Source: Micromonospora violae
GTDB lineage: Bacteria; Actinomycetota; Actinomycetes; Mycobacteriales; Micromonosporaceae
Length of the DNA stretch: 64,000 nt
Direction: 5' to 3'
Assembly: GCF_004217135.1 (NCBI RefSeq)
Contig: NZ_SHKK01000001.1
Coordinates: 2,356,001 to 2,420,000, forward strand
Part shown: positions 8,111 through 17,112 of the stretch, one piece after another
How the letters are laid out: every line of letters starts with the position of its first letter
Position numbering within the stretch: position 1 is the stretch's first letter
Position numbers and translations under genes: made by a program
Notes under the pieces: model-generated
Seen by the model: the letters and a program-made list of their open reading frames with translations, nothing else
The model's database searches: none
Told to the model about the DNA's origin: nothing

Positions 8111-9703
8111 ATGACCACCACCGCCCCGCCCGCCGACAGCGCCGACGTCGGCGCCGACGCCGGCACGCGCATGTCGCCTCGTGAGGTTCTCCAGGCCCTC
8201 TCCGGCCTGATGGTCGGCATGTTCGTCTCCATCCTCGCCTCCACGGTGGTGGCGAACGCGCTGCCGCGGATCATCGCGGATCTGCACGGCAGTCAGACCG
8301 TCTACACGTGGATCGTCACCACTGAACTGCTCGCCATGACGGCGACGGTGCCGCTGTGGGGCAAGATGGCCGACCTGTACAGCAAGAAGCTGTTGATCCA
8401 GCTGTCCCTGGGGCTGTTCGTGGTGGGTTCGCTCATCGCCGGCTTCACGCCGAACGTCGAGGTCCTGCTGCTCAGCCGTGTCGTCCAGGGCGTCGGCGCC
8501 GGCGGGATGACGGCGCTGGCCACGATCGTCATGGCGGCGATGATCCCGCCGCGTGAGCTGGGCCGCTACGCCGGCATCTTCGGCGCGGTCTTCGGTGTGG
8601 GCACCATCGCCGGTCCGCTGATCGGCGGCCTGCTCGTCGACACGTCGTGGCTGGGCTGGCGGTGGTGCTTCCTGATCGGTGTCCCGTTCAGCATCATCTC
8701 CATCGTCCTGCTCCAGCGCACCCTGCACCTGCCGGTCGTCCGCCGCAAGGCGACGATCGACTGGCTGGGCGCCCTGCTCATCACCTCGGGCGTCTCCACG
8801 CTGCTGATCTGGTCGTCGCTGGCCGGCAACAAGTTCGACTGGGCCTCCGGCTGGACCGCCCTGATGGTCATCGGGGGTCTGGTCCTGCTGGCGCTGGCCG
8901 TGGTCGTCGAGTCCCGGGCGGCCGAGCCGATCGTCCCGCTGAGCATCTTCCGCAACCGCACGGTCTCCCTGGCCACGGTCGCCAGCGTGCTGGTCGGTGT
9001 CGCGATGTTCGGCGGCACCGTCTTCCTGTCCCAGTACTTCCAGATCTCGCTGGGCAAGTCACCCACCGTCGCGGGCCTGATGAGCCTTCCGATGATCTTC
9101 GGTCTGCTCGTTTCGTCGACGGTGGCCGGGCAGCTCATCACGAAGTACGGCCGTTGGAAGGCCTACCTGGTGGCCGGCGCGGCGGTGATGACCGTCGGGA
9201 TGCTGCTGCTGGGCACCATCGACGCCAACACCAGCGTCGTCGTACTGTCGATCTACATGGCCGTGCTGGGCGTCGGCGTCGGCATGCTCATGCAGAACCT
9301 CGTGCTCGCCGCGCAGAACGACGTGCCGGCTCACGAGCTCGGCGCGACCACCTCCGTGCTGACGTTCTTCCGCAGCATGGGCGGCGCGATCGGAGTCAGC
9401 GCCCTCGGCGCGGTCCTGGCAAGCCGGGTGACCTCGTTGACGACCGAGCGGCTCGGCCCGGCGGCGACCGCCGGCGGTGGCTCCGCCGAGGTGCCCGACC
9501 TGTCCACCCTGCCCGAGCCGGTGCTGCGCATCGTGCAGGACGTCTACGGCATCGCCACCGCCGACCTCTTCCTGGTCGGTGCGCCGATCGCGCTGCTCGC
9601 GCTGCTCGTCGTGCTGTTCATCAAGGAGAAGCCGCTCCACACGCTCAGCGGGGACGAACGACGCGCCCAGGAGGAGGCGGCGGCGAAGGTCGCGATTCAC
9701 TGA
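8111..9703 (+). CDS. MFS exporter, DHA2 family (EmrB/QacA type, 14 TM)
   Basis: A 530-aa inner-membrane proton-coupled efflux protein. It has about 14 hydrophobic segments from residue 33 onward. Motif A-like GKMADLYSKK lies in loop 2-3 and motif C-like GPLIGG in TM5, the mark of drug/H+ antiporters. ATG 8111 was preferred over upstream in-frame starts because GGAAG precedes it and the N-terminus then reads as a normal short cytosolic tail. It follows the TetR gene. Likely exports a toxic hydrophobic compound or the organism's own metabolite; the substrate is unknown. Confidence 0.92.
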   Translation: MTTTAPPADSADVGADAGTRMSPREVLQALSGLMVGMFVSILASTVVANALPRIIADLHGSQTVYTWIVTTELLAMTATVPLWGKMADLYSKKLLIQLSLGLFVVGSLIAGFTPNVEVLLLSRVVQGVGAGGMTALATIVMAAMIPPRELGRYAGIFGAVFGVGTIAGPLIGGLLVDTSWLGWRWCFLIGVPFSIISIVLLQRTLHLPVVRRKATIDWLGALLITSGVSTLLIWSSLAGNKFDWASGWTALMVIGGLVLLALAVVVESRAAEPIVPLSIFRNRTVSLATVASVLVGVAMFGGTVFLSQYFQISLGKSPTVAGLMSLPMIFGLLVSSTVAGQLITKYGRWKAYLVAGAAVMTVGMLLLGTIDANTSVVVLSIYMAVLGVGVGMLMQNLVLAAQNDVPAHELGATTSVLTFFRSMGGAIGVSALGAVLASRVTSLTTERLGPAATAGGGSAEVPDLSTLPEPVLRIVQDVYGIATADLFLVGAPIALLALLVVLFIKEKPLHTLSGDERRAQEEAAAKVAIH

Positions 9704-9720
9704 AACGGTACGGCAGCAGT

Positions 9721-9748
9721 CGGGGGCGGGCCGGTAGGCCCGCCCCCG
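9721..9748 (+). terminator. Terminator hairpin after the MFS exporter
   Basis: Perfect 12-bp stem (CGGGGGCGGGCC, 9721-9732, with 9737-9748), GGTA loop, followed by TT; it starts 18 bp after the exporter stop codon. Confidence 0.8.
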
Positions 9749-9775
9749 TTCGGCACGTCCCCATCCCGTGTTTTT

Positions 9776-9835
9776 CGGTAACCACTTGGCGTGAACAGGC
9801 CGACACGTAACGTGAGATTGAGCCGGTAACCGGCT
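9776..9835. promoter_or_regulatory. Cluster of GTAAC-centred palindromes upstream of the OFA carrier
   Basis: Three short inverted repeats lie in the 195 bp before the carrier gene: GGT-A-ACC (9777-9783), CACGT-A-ACGTG (9804-9814) and AGCCGGT-A-ACCGGCT (9821-9835). All share GTAAC with a single central A, and CGGTAACC occurs twice. They look like protein-binding sites or promoter-proximal structure; the cognate regulator is not evident. Confidence 0.35.
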
Positions 9836-9942
9836 GACGCCAGACGTGCGCCAGGCCGCCCCGCGGCGGCGTCGCTCGGCCAACTGCCGGGTCGGACAGC
9901 TCGGCAACGTCGCGGCCCACTCAGCCGCAGGAGGTGTGGACG

Positions 9943-11508
9943 ATGCCCATGCTGTCGGTCTTCGATCCCCGGCACACGGTCGCTCCCCCGGGATACAGCC
10001 GCTGGCTGATCCCGACCGCCGCACTGGCCGTGCACGTGTGCATCGGCCAGGTCTACGCGACGAGCGTCTACAAGAACTCCCTCATCGCGCACTTCGACAC
10101 CAGCCAGACGGCGATCGGGGCGATCTTCAGTATCGCCATCGTCATGCTGGGTTCGTCCGCGGCGGTGGGCGGTCGTTGGGTGGAGCGCAACGGACCCCGC
10201 CGGGCGATGTTCGTCTCCGCCTGCTTCTGGGCCGCCGGGTTCCTGGTCGGCGCGCTCGGCATCGCGACCCACCAACTCTGGCTCCTCTACCTCGGATACG
10301 GCGTCATCGGCGGCATCGGGCTCGGCATCGGCTACATCTCGCCCGTCTCCACACTGATCAAGTGGTTCCCGGACCGTCCCGGCCTCGCCACCGGCCTGGC
10401 CATCATGGGGTTCGGCGGCGGTGCCCTGATCGCCGGCCCGCTCGCGCGCCAACTGCTCTCCCTCTACGACTCCGGCTACAACCCCAGCAACCCGGCTGCC
10501 GTCGCGTCGGGGCATGCCCTCGTTGCGCTCTTCGTCACGTTTGGCATCGGCTACTTCGTGATCATGATGTTCGGCCCGTTCAACGTCCGGGTGCCGGCGC
10601 CGGACTGGCGCCCCGCCGGCTTCGACCCCGCGAGCGTCGCCACCAAACCACTGGTGACAAGGGCGAGCGTGTCCGCGTCGAACGCCGTGCGTACCCGATC
10701 GTTCTGGTTGCTGTGGATCGTGCTCTTCTGCAACGTCACCGCGGGCATCGGCATCCTCGAGCAGGCCAGCCCGATGATCCAGGACTTCTTCCGGGACAAC
10801 GGGACCGCCACCACGGTCTCGGTGTCCGCGGCAGCCGGTTTCGTGGGAGTGTTGTCGCTGTTCAACATGGCCGGGCGGTTCGTCTGGTCCACGACGTCCG
10901 ACCTCATCGGCCGCAAGCCCATCTACATGGTCTACCTCGGGGTCGGCATGGTGCTGTACCTCCTGCTCGCCGTGGCCGGCCACGCCGCGACCGCGGTCTT
11001 CGTGCTGATCGCCGCCGCGATCATCTCCTTCTACGGCGGTGGCTTCTCCACCATGCCCGCCTACCTGCGGGACCTGTTCGGCACCTTCCAGGTCGGGGCC
11101 ATCCACGGTCGGATCCTGACCGCCTGGTCGGCAGCGGGTGTCGCCGGTCCGCTGATCGTCAACGGGATCCTCGACACGCAGGGCAAGCCCGGCACCCTCA
11201 CCGCGGCGGCGTACCGGCCCGCGCTGTTCACCATGGTCGGCATCCTCGCCATCGGGTTCATCGCGAACCTGCTGGTCCGTTCCGTGCCCGAACGGTTCCA
11301 CGAACCGAGCCGAGGGCCGACCTCACCCGTGGCGAAGGCCACCGTCACCGAGCCGGTCGCTCTCGGGCCAAAGAGCCAGCCGCCCGCGCCGCCGCGCGTC
11401 GGTAACCAGACCGGGCGACTCTGGGTGTCGTGGCTGCTGGTCGCGGTGCTCCTCGGGTACGGAATCATCCAGACCGCCATCACCGCCGCGAAGCTGTTCA
11501 CCGGCTGA
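9943..11508 (+). CDS. OFA-family (oxalate/formate antiporter-like) MFS carrier
   Basis: A 521-aa membrane carrier with about 12 TM segments and a final C-terminal TM (residues about 495-515). The N-terminal QVYATSVYKNSL segment, GYGVIGGIGLGIGYISPV in TM4 and the loop KWFPDRPGLATGLA are hallmarks of the OxlT/OFA family. ATG 9943 has AGGAGG eight bases upstream; an in-frame GTG at 9934 overlaps that site and was rejected. It converges on a selenocysteine formate dehydrogenase operon, so formate (or oxalate/formate) uptake is a reasonable guess, but OFA proteins also carry other monocarboxylates. Confidence 0.88.
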   Translation: MPMLSVFDPRHTVAPPGYSRWLIPTAALAVHVCIGQVYATSVYKNSLIAHFDTSQTAIGAIFSIAIVMLGSSAAVGGRWVERNGPRRAMFVSACFWAAGFLVGALGIATHQLWLLYLGYGVIGGIGLGIGYISPVSTLIKWFPDRPGLATGLAIMGFGGGALIAGPLARQLLSLYDSGYNPSNPAAVASGHALVALFVTFGIGYFVIMMFGPFNVRVPAPDWRPAGFDPASVATKPLVTRASVSASNAVRTRSFWLLWIVLFCNVTAGIGILEQASPMIQDFFRDNGTATTVSVSAAAGFVGVLSLFNMAGRFVWSTTSDLIGRKPIYMVYLGVGMVLYLLLAVAGHAATAVFVLIAAAIISFYGGGFSTMPAYLRDLFGTFQVGAIHGRILTAWSAAGVAGPLIVNGILDTQGKPGTLTAAAYRPALFTMVGILAIGFIANLLVRSVPERFHEPSRGPTSPVAKATVTEPVALGPKSQPPAPPRVGNQTGRLWVSWLLVAVLLGYGIIQTAITAAKLFTG

Positions 11509-11533
11509 CGCGTCCCGCCCGGATGTGGATCGA

Positions 11534-11568
11534 AACAGCGGGCGCCCCGTCGAGGGGCGCCCGCTGTT
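11534..11568. terminator. Strong bidirectional terminator between OFA carrier and formate dehydrogenase operon
   Basis: Perfect 15-bp stem (AACAGCGGGCGCCCC, 11534-11548, with 11554-11568) and a GTCGA loop. On the + strand it runs into TTTT, giving a near-classical Rho-independent terminator. Confidence 0.88.
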
Positions 11569-11581
11569 TTCGCCGATCCGT

Positions 11582-12658
11582 TCAGAGCTGGGTGATCGTC
11601 GACCGGTTCTCGTCGCGGCGCTCCCGTTGTGGCACGACCGTGTACTTCGGATCGCGGGCCGACACCCGCCCCGCCTCGAAAACGCCGAACCGGGTGGCGA
11701 CCGACGATGCCACCAGGGCGGCGCCGGAGAGCACCGACAGCAACCGGCTGCGTCGGCTGACCAGCGCGGCGGCGGTACCCGCCGCGAGCAGGGCGCGGCC
11801 CGCCTTGACCAGCCGGCCGCTGCGTCCGTGCGTGTAGGGCTCGCCGCTGAGGCCCTGTCGCTCCAGTTGGTGTCCGCCGCCAAACTCGACGGCCGCGGCG
11901 GCCAGGGCGAGTCGCCGCAGTGGGGCGGCCTCCTCGGCCGGTGCCGCGATCAGTCCGACCCCGGACGCGGCGGCGAGCGCGCTGCCGGCGAAGACGAAGG
12001 GCAGCGATGGGTAGGCGTCGTGCCAGGACGGGACGGCCGTGTCGGCGAGCAGCACCCCGGTGTACGTCGCCAGCGCCGGCGCGGTGGCTGCCGCGGCCAG
12101 GCCGGCGACGTTGCCGATGGGCGGTGCGATCCGCCGGGCGAGGCCTAGCACACCGTGCTGCGGGAGCAGCGGCGCGAGCTCGGCGACGGCGGCCACGCCG
12201 GCCAGCGGGCCGAACGCGGCGAGGATCCAGGTGCCGACCGACATCGGCGAGGTCACCTTGGCGACCCGGAGCATGTGGTGGAACCGGGCCGGCCGGCCGA
12301 GGTCGTGGACCAGCAGGTACGTGCTGGCGGCGACGCCGCCGAGGGCTGTCCAACGGCCCACCTTGCGCAGCCCGGGTCGTCCGGTCAGTTGGGCGCCCGC
12401 GCCGATCAGCGCGCTTCCGGCGGCAAGGCCCCCGGTGAACAGGTAGCCGGCGATGTCGTACTTCCACACCGGTGGTTTCAGAACCGGCCGGCCGTAATAG
12501 GAGGCGAAGTCGGCCGGCGGCACGGTGAGCTGCTCACCGCCGTCCCCGCCTCGTCTGGGGGTCTGCCGGTGGCGCTTCCCGTCGGGCTGGTCGAGGCCGG
12601 TCTGGAAATCGCGGAACCGGGCACCGACCGGCTCGTTCGATGGTGTCTCGTCGCTCAT
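11582..12658 (-). CDS. NrfD/PsrC-like membrane subunit of formate dehydrogenase
   Basis: A 358-aa integral membrane protein, third gene of the formate dehydrogenase operon. After a polar N-terminus (1-60) there are about eight hydrophobic segments, beginning WKYDIAGYLFTGGLAAGSALIG and including the HDLGRPARFHHMLRV loop typical of NrfD/PsrC quinone-reactive subunits. Its ATG overlaps the stop of the ferredoxin-subunit gene (ATGA). Expected role: anchor the complex and pass formate-derived electrons to the menaquinone pool. It replaces the cytochrome b subunit (FdnI) of proteobacterial enzymes. Confidence 0.88.
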   Translation of the reverse strand: MSDETPSNEPVGARFRDFQTGLDQPDGKRHRQTPRRGGDGGEQLTVPPADFASYYGRPVLKPPVWKYDIAGYLFTGGLAAGSALIGAGAQLTGRPGLRKVGRWTALGGVAASTYLLVHDLGRPARFHHMLRVAKVTSPMSVGTWILAAFGPLAGVAAVAELAPLLPQHGVLGLARRIAPPIGNVAGLAAAATAPALATYTGVLLADTAVPSWHDAYPSLPFVFAGSALAAASGVGLIAAPAEEAAPLRRLALAAAAVEFGGGHQLERQGLSGEPYTHGRSGRLVKAGRALLAAGTAAALVSRRSRLLSVLSGAALVASSVATRFGVFEAGRVSARDPKYTVVPQRERRDENRSTITQL

Positions 12659-13698
12659 GGCCGCCTACCCAGGAACGCGACCGCCGCGGCGACCGCCATC
12701 GTCACCGCCGCCAGACCGGCCCGCTTCCACATCTTCGGCAGGTCGCGGGTGGTCACCACCGGGTCCGGCGGCAGCCCGTACACCTCCGGCTCGTCCAGCA
12801 GCAGGAAGAACGCCCCGTCACCACCGACGCCGTCGTTCGGGTCGTGCCCGTACAGACGCGCCTCTGGCACACCCCGCTCATGCAGCGTCGCCACCCGGGC
12901 AGCGGCCCGCTCCCGCAACTCATCCAGAACGCCGAACTGGATCGACTCGGTCGGACACGCCTGCGCACACGCCGGCGTCATCCCCGCACCCAACCGGTCA
13001 TAACACAGCGTGCACTTCCACGCCCGACCATCACCCTTACGCTGATCAATCACCCCGTACGGACACGCCGAAATGCAGTAACCACACCCGTTACAGATGT
13101 CCTCCTGCACCACCACCGTCCCGAACTCCGTCCGGAACAACGAACCCGTCGGACACACGTCCAAACACGCCGCATGCGTGCAGTGCTTACAGACGTCCGA
13201 CATCATCAACCACCGAAAATCCGTACGACCCTCCGCACCCGACCCCCGCCCCGGCGGCTGCGCACCCGGCATCCCCAGAAACTCCGGCCCGCCGGACATG
13301 CGGGCCGCCGCGCCAGGCGCGCCGGGCGCAAGGCCCGGGTACGTTCCGGTGTCGGCGCCGGTACGCGCGCCGACGGCAGCCGTGAGCGGGCTGACCGATG
13401 GCCCGTCGGGTTCCTCCTCGAACGCCGGAGTCGCCCAGCCGACCGAGCGGGGCTGCTCCACGAACGCGACGTGCCGCCACGAGTTGGCGGTCAACGCGCC
13501 CGTGTTGTCGTACGACATGCCCAGCAGGTCGAGCCCGCTCTCGGGGACGCCGTTCCACTCCTTGCAGGCCACCTCGCAGGCTTTGCAGCCGATGCAGACG
13601 CTGGTGTCGGTGAAGAACCCCATCCGCGGCGGCGGGTTCTCGTAACCGGCGTCCGGTGCGGGGTCCAGCGGCCCGTACAGGGCGTTGGCGTGGGGCAT
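12655..13698 (-). CDS. fdhB: Formate dehydrogenase iron-sulfur (beta) subunit, four [4Fe-4S] clusters
   Basis: A 347-aa ferredoxin-like electron-transfer subunit. Four Cys groups are visible: CIGCKACEVAC near 35-45, CKHCTHAACLDVC near 168, CNGCGYCISAC near 200, and CTLC with a later CAQAC near 230-250. A hydrophobic stretch near the C-terminus (AGLAAVTMAVAAAVAFL) is probably a single membrane anchor, as in FdnH. Residues about 80-160 are a Gly/Ala/Pro-rich insert. It starts four bases after the alpha-subunit stop with GGAGG upstream, and overlaps the membrane subunit by four bases. Confidence 0.95.
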   Translation of the reverse strand: MPHANALYGPLDPAPDAGYENPPPRMGFFTDTSVCIGCKACEVACKEWNGVPESGLDLLGMSYDNTGALTANSWRHVAFVEQPRSVGWATPAFEEEPDGPSVSPLTAAVGARTGADTGTYPGLAPGAPGAAARMSGGPEFLGMPGAQPPGRGSGAEGRTDFRWLMMSDVCKHCTHAACLDVCPTGSLFRTEFGTVVVQEDICNGCGYCISACPYGVIDQRKGDGRAWKCTLCYDRLGAGMTPACAQACPTESIQFGVLDELRERAAARVATLHERGVPEARLYGHDPNDGVGGDGAFFLLLDEPEVYGLPPDPVVTTRDLPKMWKRAGLAAVTMAVAAAVAFLGRRP

Positions 13699-13701
13699 CG
13701 G

Positions 13702-16700
13702 TCAGGCCTCCTGGTCGCTGCTGCTGTCGGCGACGTCGGTCGTGACCATCGGTGGGTAGCGGTGCACGAGGTTCCCCGACCGCCGCCGGTAGTCGACGAC
13801 GAGGTCCAACAGATCCTGTCCGCTGGGGCGTCGTCCGGGCCGGATGTCGCAGGTGCCGACCTTGCTCTCCTGGATCAGCACGTTCGGGTCGAGGGTGATG
13901 CCGAACAGGTCGTTGGCCGAGTCGCCGGTGACCAGGCCCTCAAACCCGAAGTGGTACGGCAGCCAGAGCTGGTGGATGATCCGACCATCCACCCGCAGTG
14001 GCGTGACGCGGTCGGTCACCAGCACCTTCGCCTCGATGGCCGCCCGGCTGGTGACCAGGTGCGCCCAGCCCAGGTGCGTCAGCCCCACCTCGCCGGCCAG
14101 CTCCGGGGACACCTCGACGAACATCTCCGGTTGCAGCTCCGCGAGGGGGGACACGCTCCGGCTCATCGCGCCGGCGGTGTGGTGCTCGGTGAGCCGGCTG
14201 ACCGTGAACACGTACGGGAACACCTGACTGTGCTCCTGCGGCGGGCTCGGATTCAACGTGTTGATCGGGTGCGTGTAGACCTTGCGGGTCGGGTTTTCCT
14301 GCTGCCGGTAGAGCGGGTTGCGCACCGGCGACTCGACCGGCTCGTAGTGGGTGGGCAGCGGCCCGTCCAGCACCCCGGTGGGCGCGTACAACCAGCCCTT
14401 GCCGTCACCCTGGAGGATGAACGGGTCGTCACCGGCGATGCCCGCCACGCCCGAGGCGTCGTGCTCCGGTCGGTAGGTCGGTGGTTTGGTCTTCTCGAAG
14501 TCCGGCACGTCGTAGCCGGTCCACTCGCCCTTCTCCGCGTCCCACCATACGTAGCGCTTGCGTTCACTCCACGGGTTGCCGTCCGGGTCGGCTGAGGCAC
14601 GGTTGTAGAGGATCCGCCGGTTCGCCGGCCACGCCCACCCCCATTCGAGGGCCACCTGGGACTGCTCCGCGCCGGGTTTGCGGCGGGCCGCCTGGTTGAC
14701 GCCGTCGGCGTACACCCCGGTGTAGATCCAGCAGCCGCCGACGGTGGAGCCGTCGTCCTTCATCTCGGTGAACGACGCCAGTGGCCGGCCGGTCGACACG
14801 TCGTACCCGTTGATTTCGCGCAGCACCGCCTCGGCGCTCGGCTCCGCGTGCGGACCGTGCGTGGGGTAGTCCCAGGCGAGGTCGAGCAACGCCCGGTCGC
14901 GCGGCGCGGTCGACGCCGCCAACCGTTCGCGGATGATGCGCCCGAGGTGGTAGAAGAACCACAGTTCGGAGCGGGCGTCGCCCGGCGGCTCGACGGCTTT
15001 CTCCCGCCACTGCAAGAGCCGTTGCGTCTGGGTGAACGTCCCTTCCTTCTCCACGTGGGAGGCGGCGGGGAGGAAGAACACCTCGGTACGGCACTCCTGC
15101 GGCACGATCTCCCCGGTCGCGACCTCGGGACCGTTCTGCCAGAACGTCGCACTCTCGATCATGAACAGATCCCGGACCACCAACCAGTCGAGGTTGGCCA
15201 TTCCGAGCCGCTGCGCCCGGCCGTGGGCGGAGCCGACGGCCGGGTTCTGCCCGAGCAGGAAGTACCCCTTGATCTTCCCGTCGATCATGTCGAGCACCTG
15301 CTGGTACGTGCCGTGGTCGCCGGTCATTCGGGGCATGTGGCCGTAGCAGTAGTCGTTCTCGGCGGTGGCGGCATCGCCCCAGTACGCCTTGAGCAGGTTG
15401 ACGGCGTAGGTGCGGGCGTTGCCCCAGAAACCCTTCTGCCCCGGGTGACGGATGCTGTCCACCCACTCGTCGAAGCTCGGGTGCTCCGCATGGTGCGGCA
15501 TCGGCAGATAGCCGGGCAGCAGGTTGAACAACGTCGGGATGTCGGTCGAACCCTGGATGCTCGCATGCCCCCGCAGCGCCATCACGCCACCGCCCGGACG
15601 GCCCATGTTGCCCAACAGCAACTGGATGATCGCGCCCGTGCGGATGTACTGCACACCCACACTGTGCTGCGTCCACCCCACCGAGTAGACGAGCATCCCG
15701 GTGCGGTCCCGACCGGAGTTCTCCGTCCACGCCTGGGCCAGTTCGAAAAACTTCTCCTGCGGGATGCCGCAGACCCGTTCCACCATCTCCGGGGTGTAGC
15801 GGGCGAAGTGCCGCTTGAGGATCTGGTAGACGCAGCGCGGGTGCTGCAACGTCTCGTCGCGTTCGGTCTCGCCACCGACCGGTGCGCCGTGCGACTCGTT
15901 CTCCAGGCCGGCAGCGGTTTCCCGCTGCGTCTCGCTGTCACGGGTCGTCTGATTCTGGCTGTGGCCCTGGTAGCGCCAACTGGCCTGGTCGTAGGTGGCG
16001 TTGTCGTCGTTGAAGCCGGAGAACAGCCCGTGCAGGTCCTCGGTGTCGACGTACTCCTCGGTCACGATCGTCGCCGCGTTGGTGTAGGCGACCACGTACT
16101 CCCGGAAGTCCAGCTCGTTGTCGAGGATGTAGCGGATCACCCCGCCGAGCAACGCGATGTCGGTGCCCGCCCGGATCGGCAGGTACGAGTCAGCCAGCGC
16201 GCTGGTGCGGGTGAACCGTGGGTCGATGTGGAAGATCTTCGCCCCTCGGCGTTTCGCCTCCATCACCCACTGGAAGCCCACCGGGTGTGCCTCGGCCATG
16301 TTCGAACCCTGGATGACGATGACGTCGGAGTTCGACAGGTCCTGCTGGTACTGGGTGGCACCGCCACGACCGAAGCTGGTCCCCAGACCGGGGACGGTGG
16401 CGGAGTGTCAAATACGGGCCTGGTTCTCGATCTGGAGCGCCCCCATCGCGGTGAACAACTTCTTGATGAGGTAGTTCTCCTCGTTGTCCAGCGTCGCCCC
16501 ACCCAGACTGGAGATACCCAACGTCCGGTTGAGCGGCCGACCCTCGGCGTCGACGTCCTCCCAGGTCTCGTCCCGGGCGGCCAGAACCCGATCGGCGATC
16601 ATGTTCATCGCCGTGTCGAGGTCAAGGTCCTCCCACTCGGTGCTGTACGGACGGCGGTAACGGATCGTGGTCTGCCGCAGCGGGCTGGTGACCAGACTCT

Positions 16701-16977
16701 TACTCGCCGAACCCTTCGGGCAGAGCCGACCCCGCGAGATCGGACTGTCCGGATCACCCTCGATCTGGGTGACCTGCCCGTCCTTGACGAACACCCGCTG
16801 CCCGCAGCCGACGGCGCAGTACGGGCAGACCGAACGGGCCATCGAATCGGCGGTGTCGGTGCGGGCGGTCAGCGCGCGGGACCCGTCGGACTTCGCCGCC
16901 GCACCCCGGCCCAACGGGTCCGTGCCGGTGAGCTGCCGGTAGACCGGCCAACCCTCGAACCAGCTCCGCACCCCCAT
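13702..16977 (-). CDS. fdhA: Selenocysteine-containing formate dehydrogenase alpha subunit (UGA recoded)
   Basis: Molybdopterin enzyme oxidising formate to CO2. Read through one in-frame TGA (16408-16410), it is 1091 aa from ATG 16977, which has GGGAAGG upstream; an ATG at 17016 is less likely. [4Fe-4S] ligands are C51, C54, C58 and C86. The TGA is residue 190 in NQARI-U-HS, exactly the Sec-His active site of FdnG/FdhF, followed by SFGRGGATQ and EAHPVGFQW, both conserved. The reading frame stays intact for 189 codons before and more than 900 after, with no other stop, so this is recoding and not decay. A SECIS-like hairpin follows. No twin-arginine signal is seen. It is the first gene of fdhA-fdhB-nrfD-like. 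Confidence 0.95.
16379..16410 (-). promoter_or_regulatory. Bacterial SECIS-like element directly after the Sec UGA codon
   Basis: The UGA (16410-16408) is followed 12 bases later by a perfect 6-bp stem, GUCCCC (16395-16390) with GGGGAC (16384-16379), closing a GGUCU loop. The GGU falls on the eighth codon counting UGA as one, the same place as the SelB-binding GGUCU loop in E. coli fdhF as I know it. The UGAC context is also usual. A Sec-insertion signal is the simplest reading. Confidence 0.85.
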
Positions 16978-17112
16978 CGCCGCACCTTCCCGACCAATCA
17001 CGCCAAATATGAACACTCTGACGTTAGATGAGGTGCCGGCCCGGTCGCAGCGGGATCACCAACAGTCATGCCCCCGGCCTGTCGAGCAGGCATGGAGAGG
17101 CATGGCGTACGG

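Noticed and set aside
16408..16410. TGA inside the formate dehydrogenase as a nonsense mutation or frameshift (pseudogene)
   Set aside because: The frame is unchanged on both sides, no other stop is present, the codon sits at the known Sec site and is followed by a SECIS-like hairpin.
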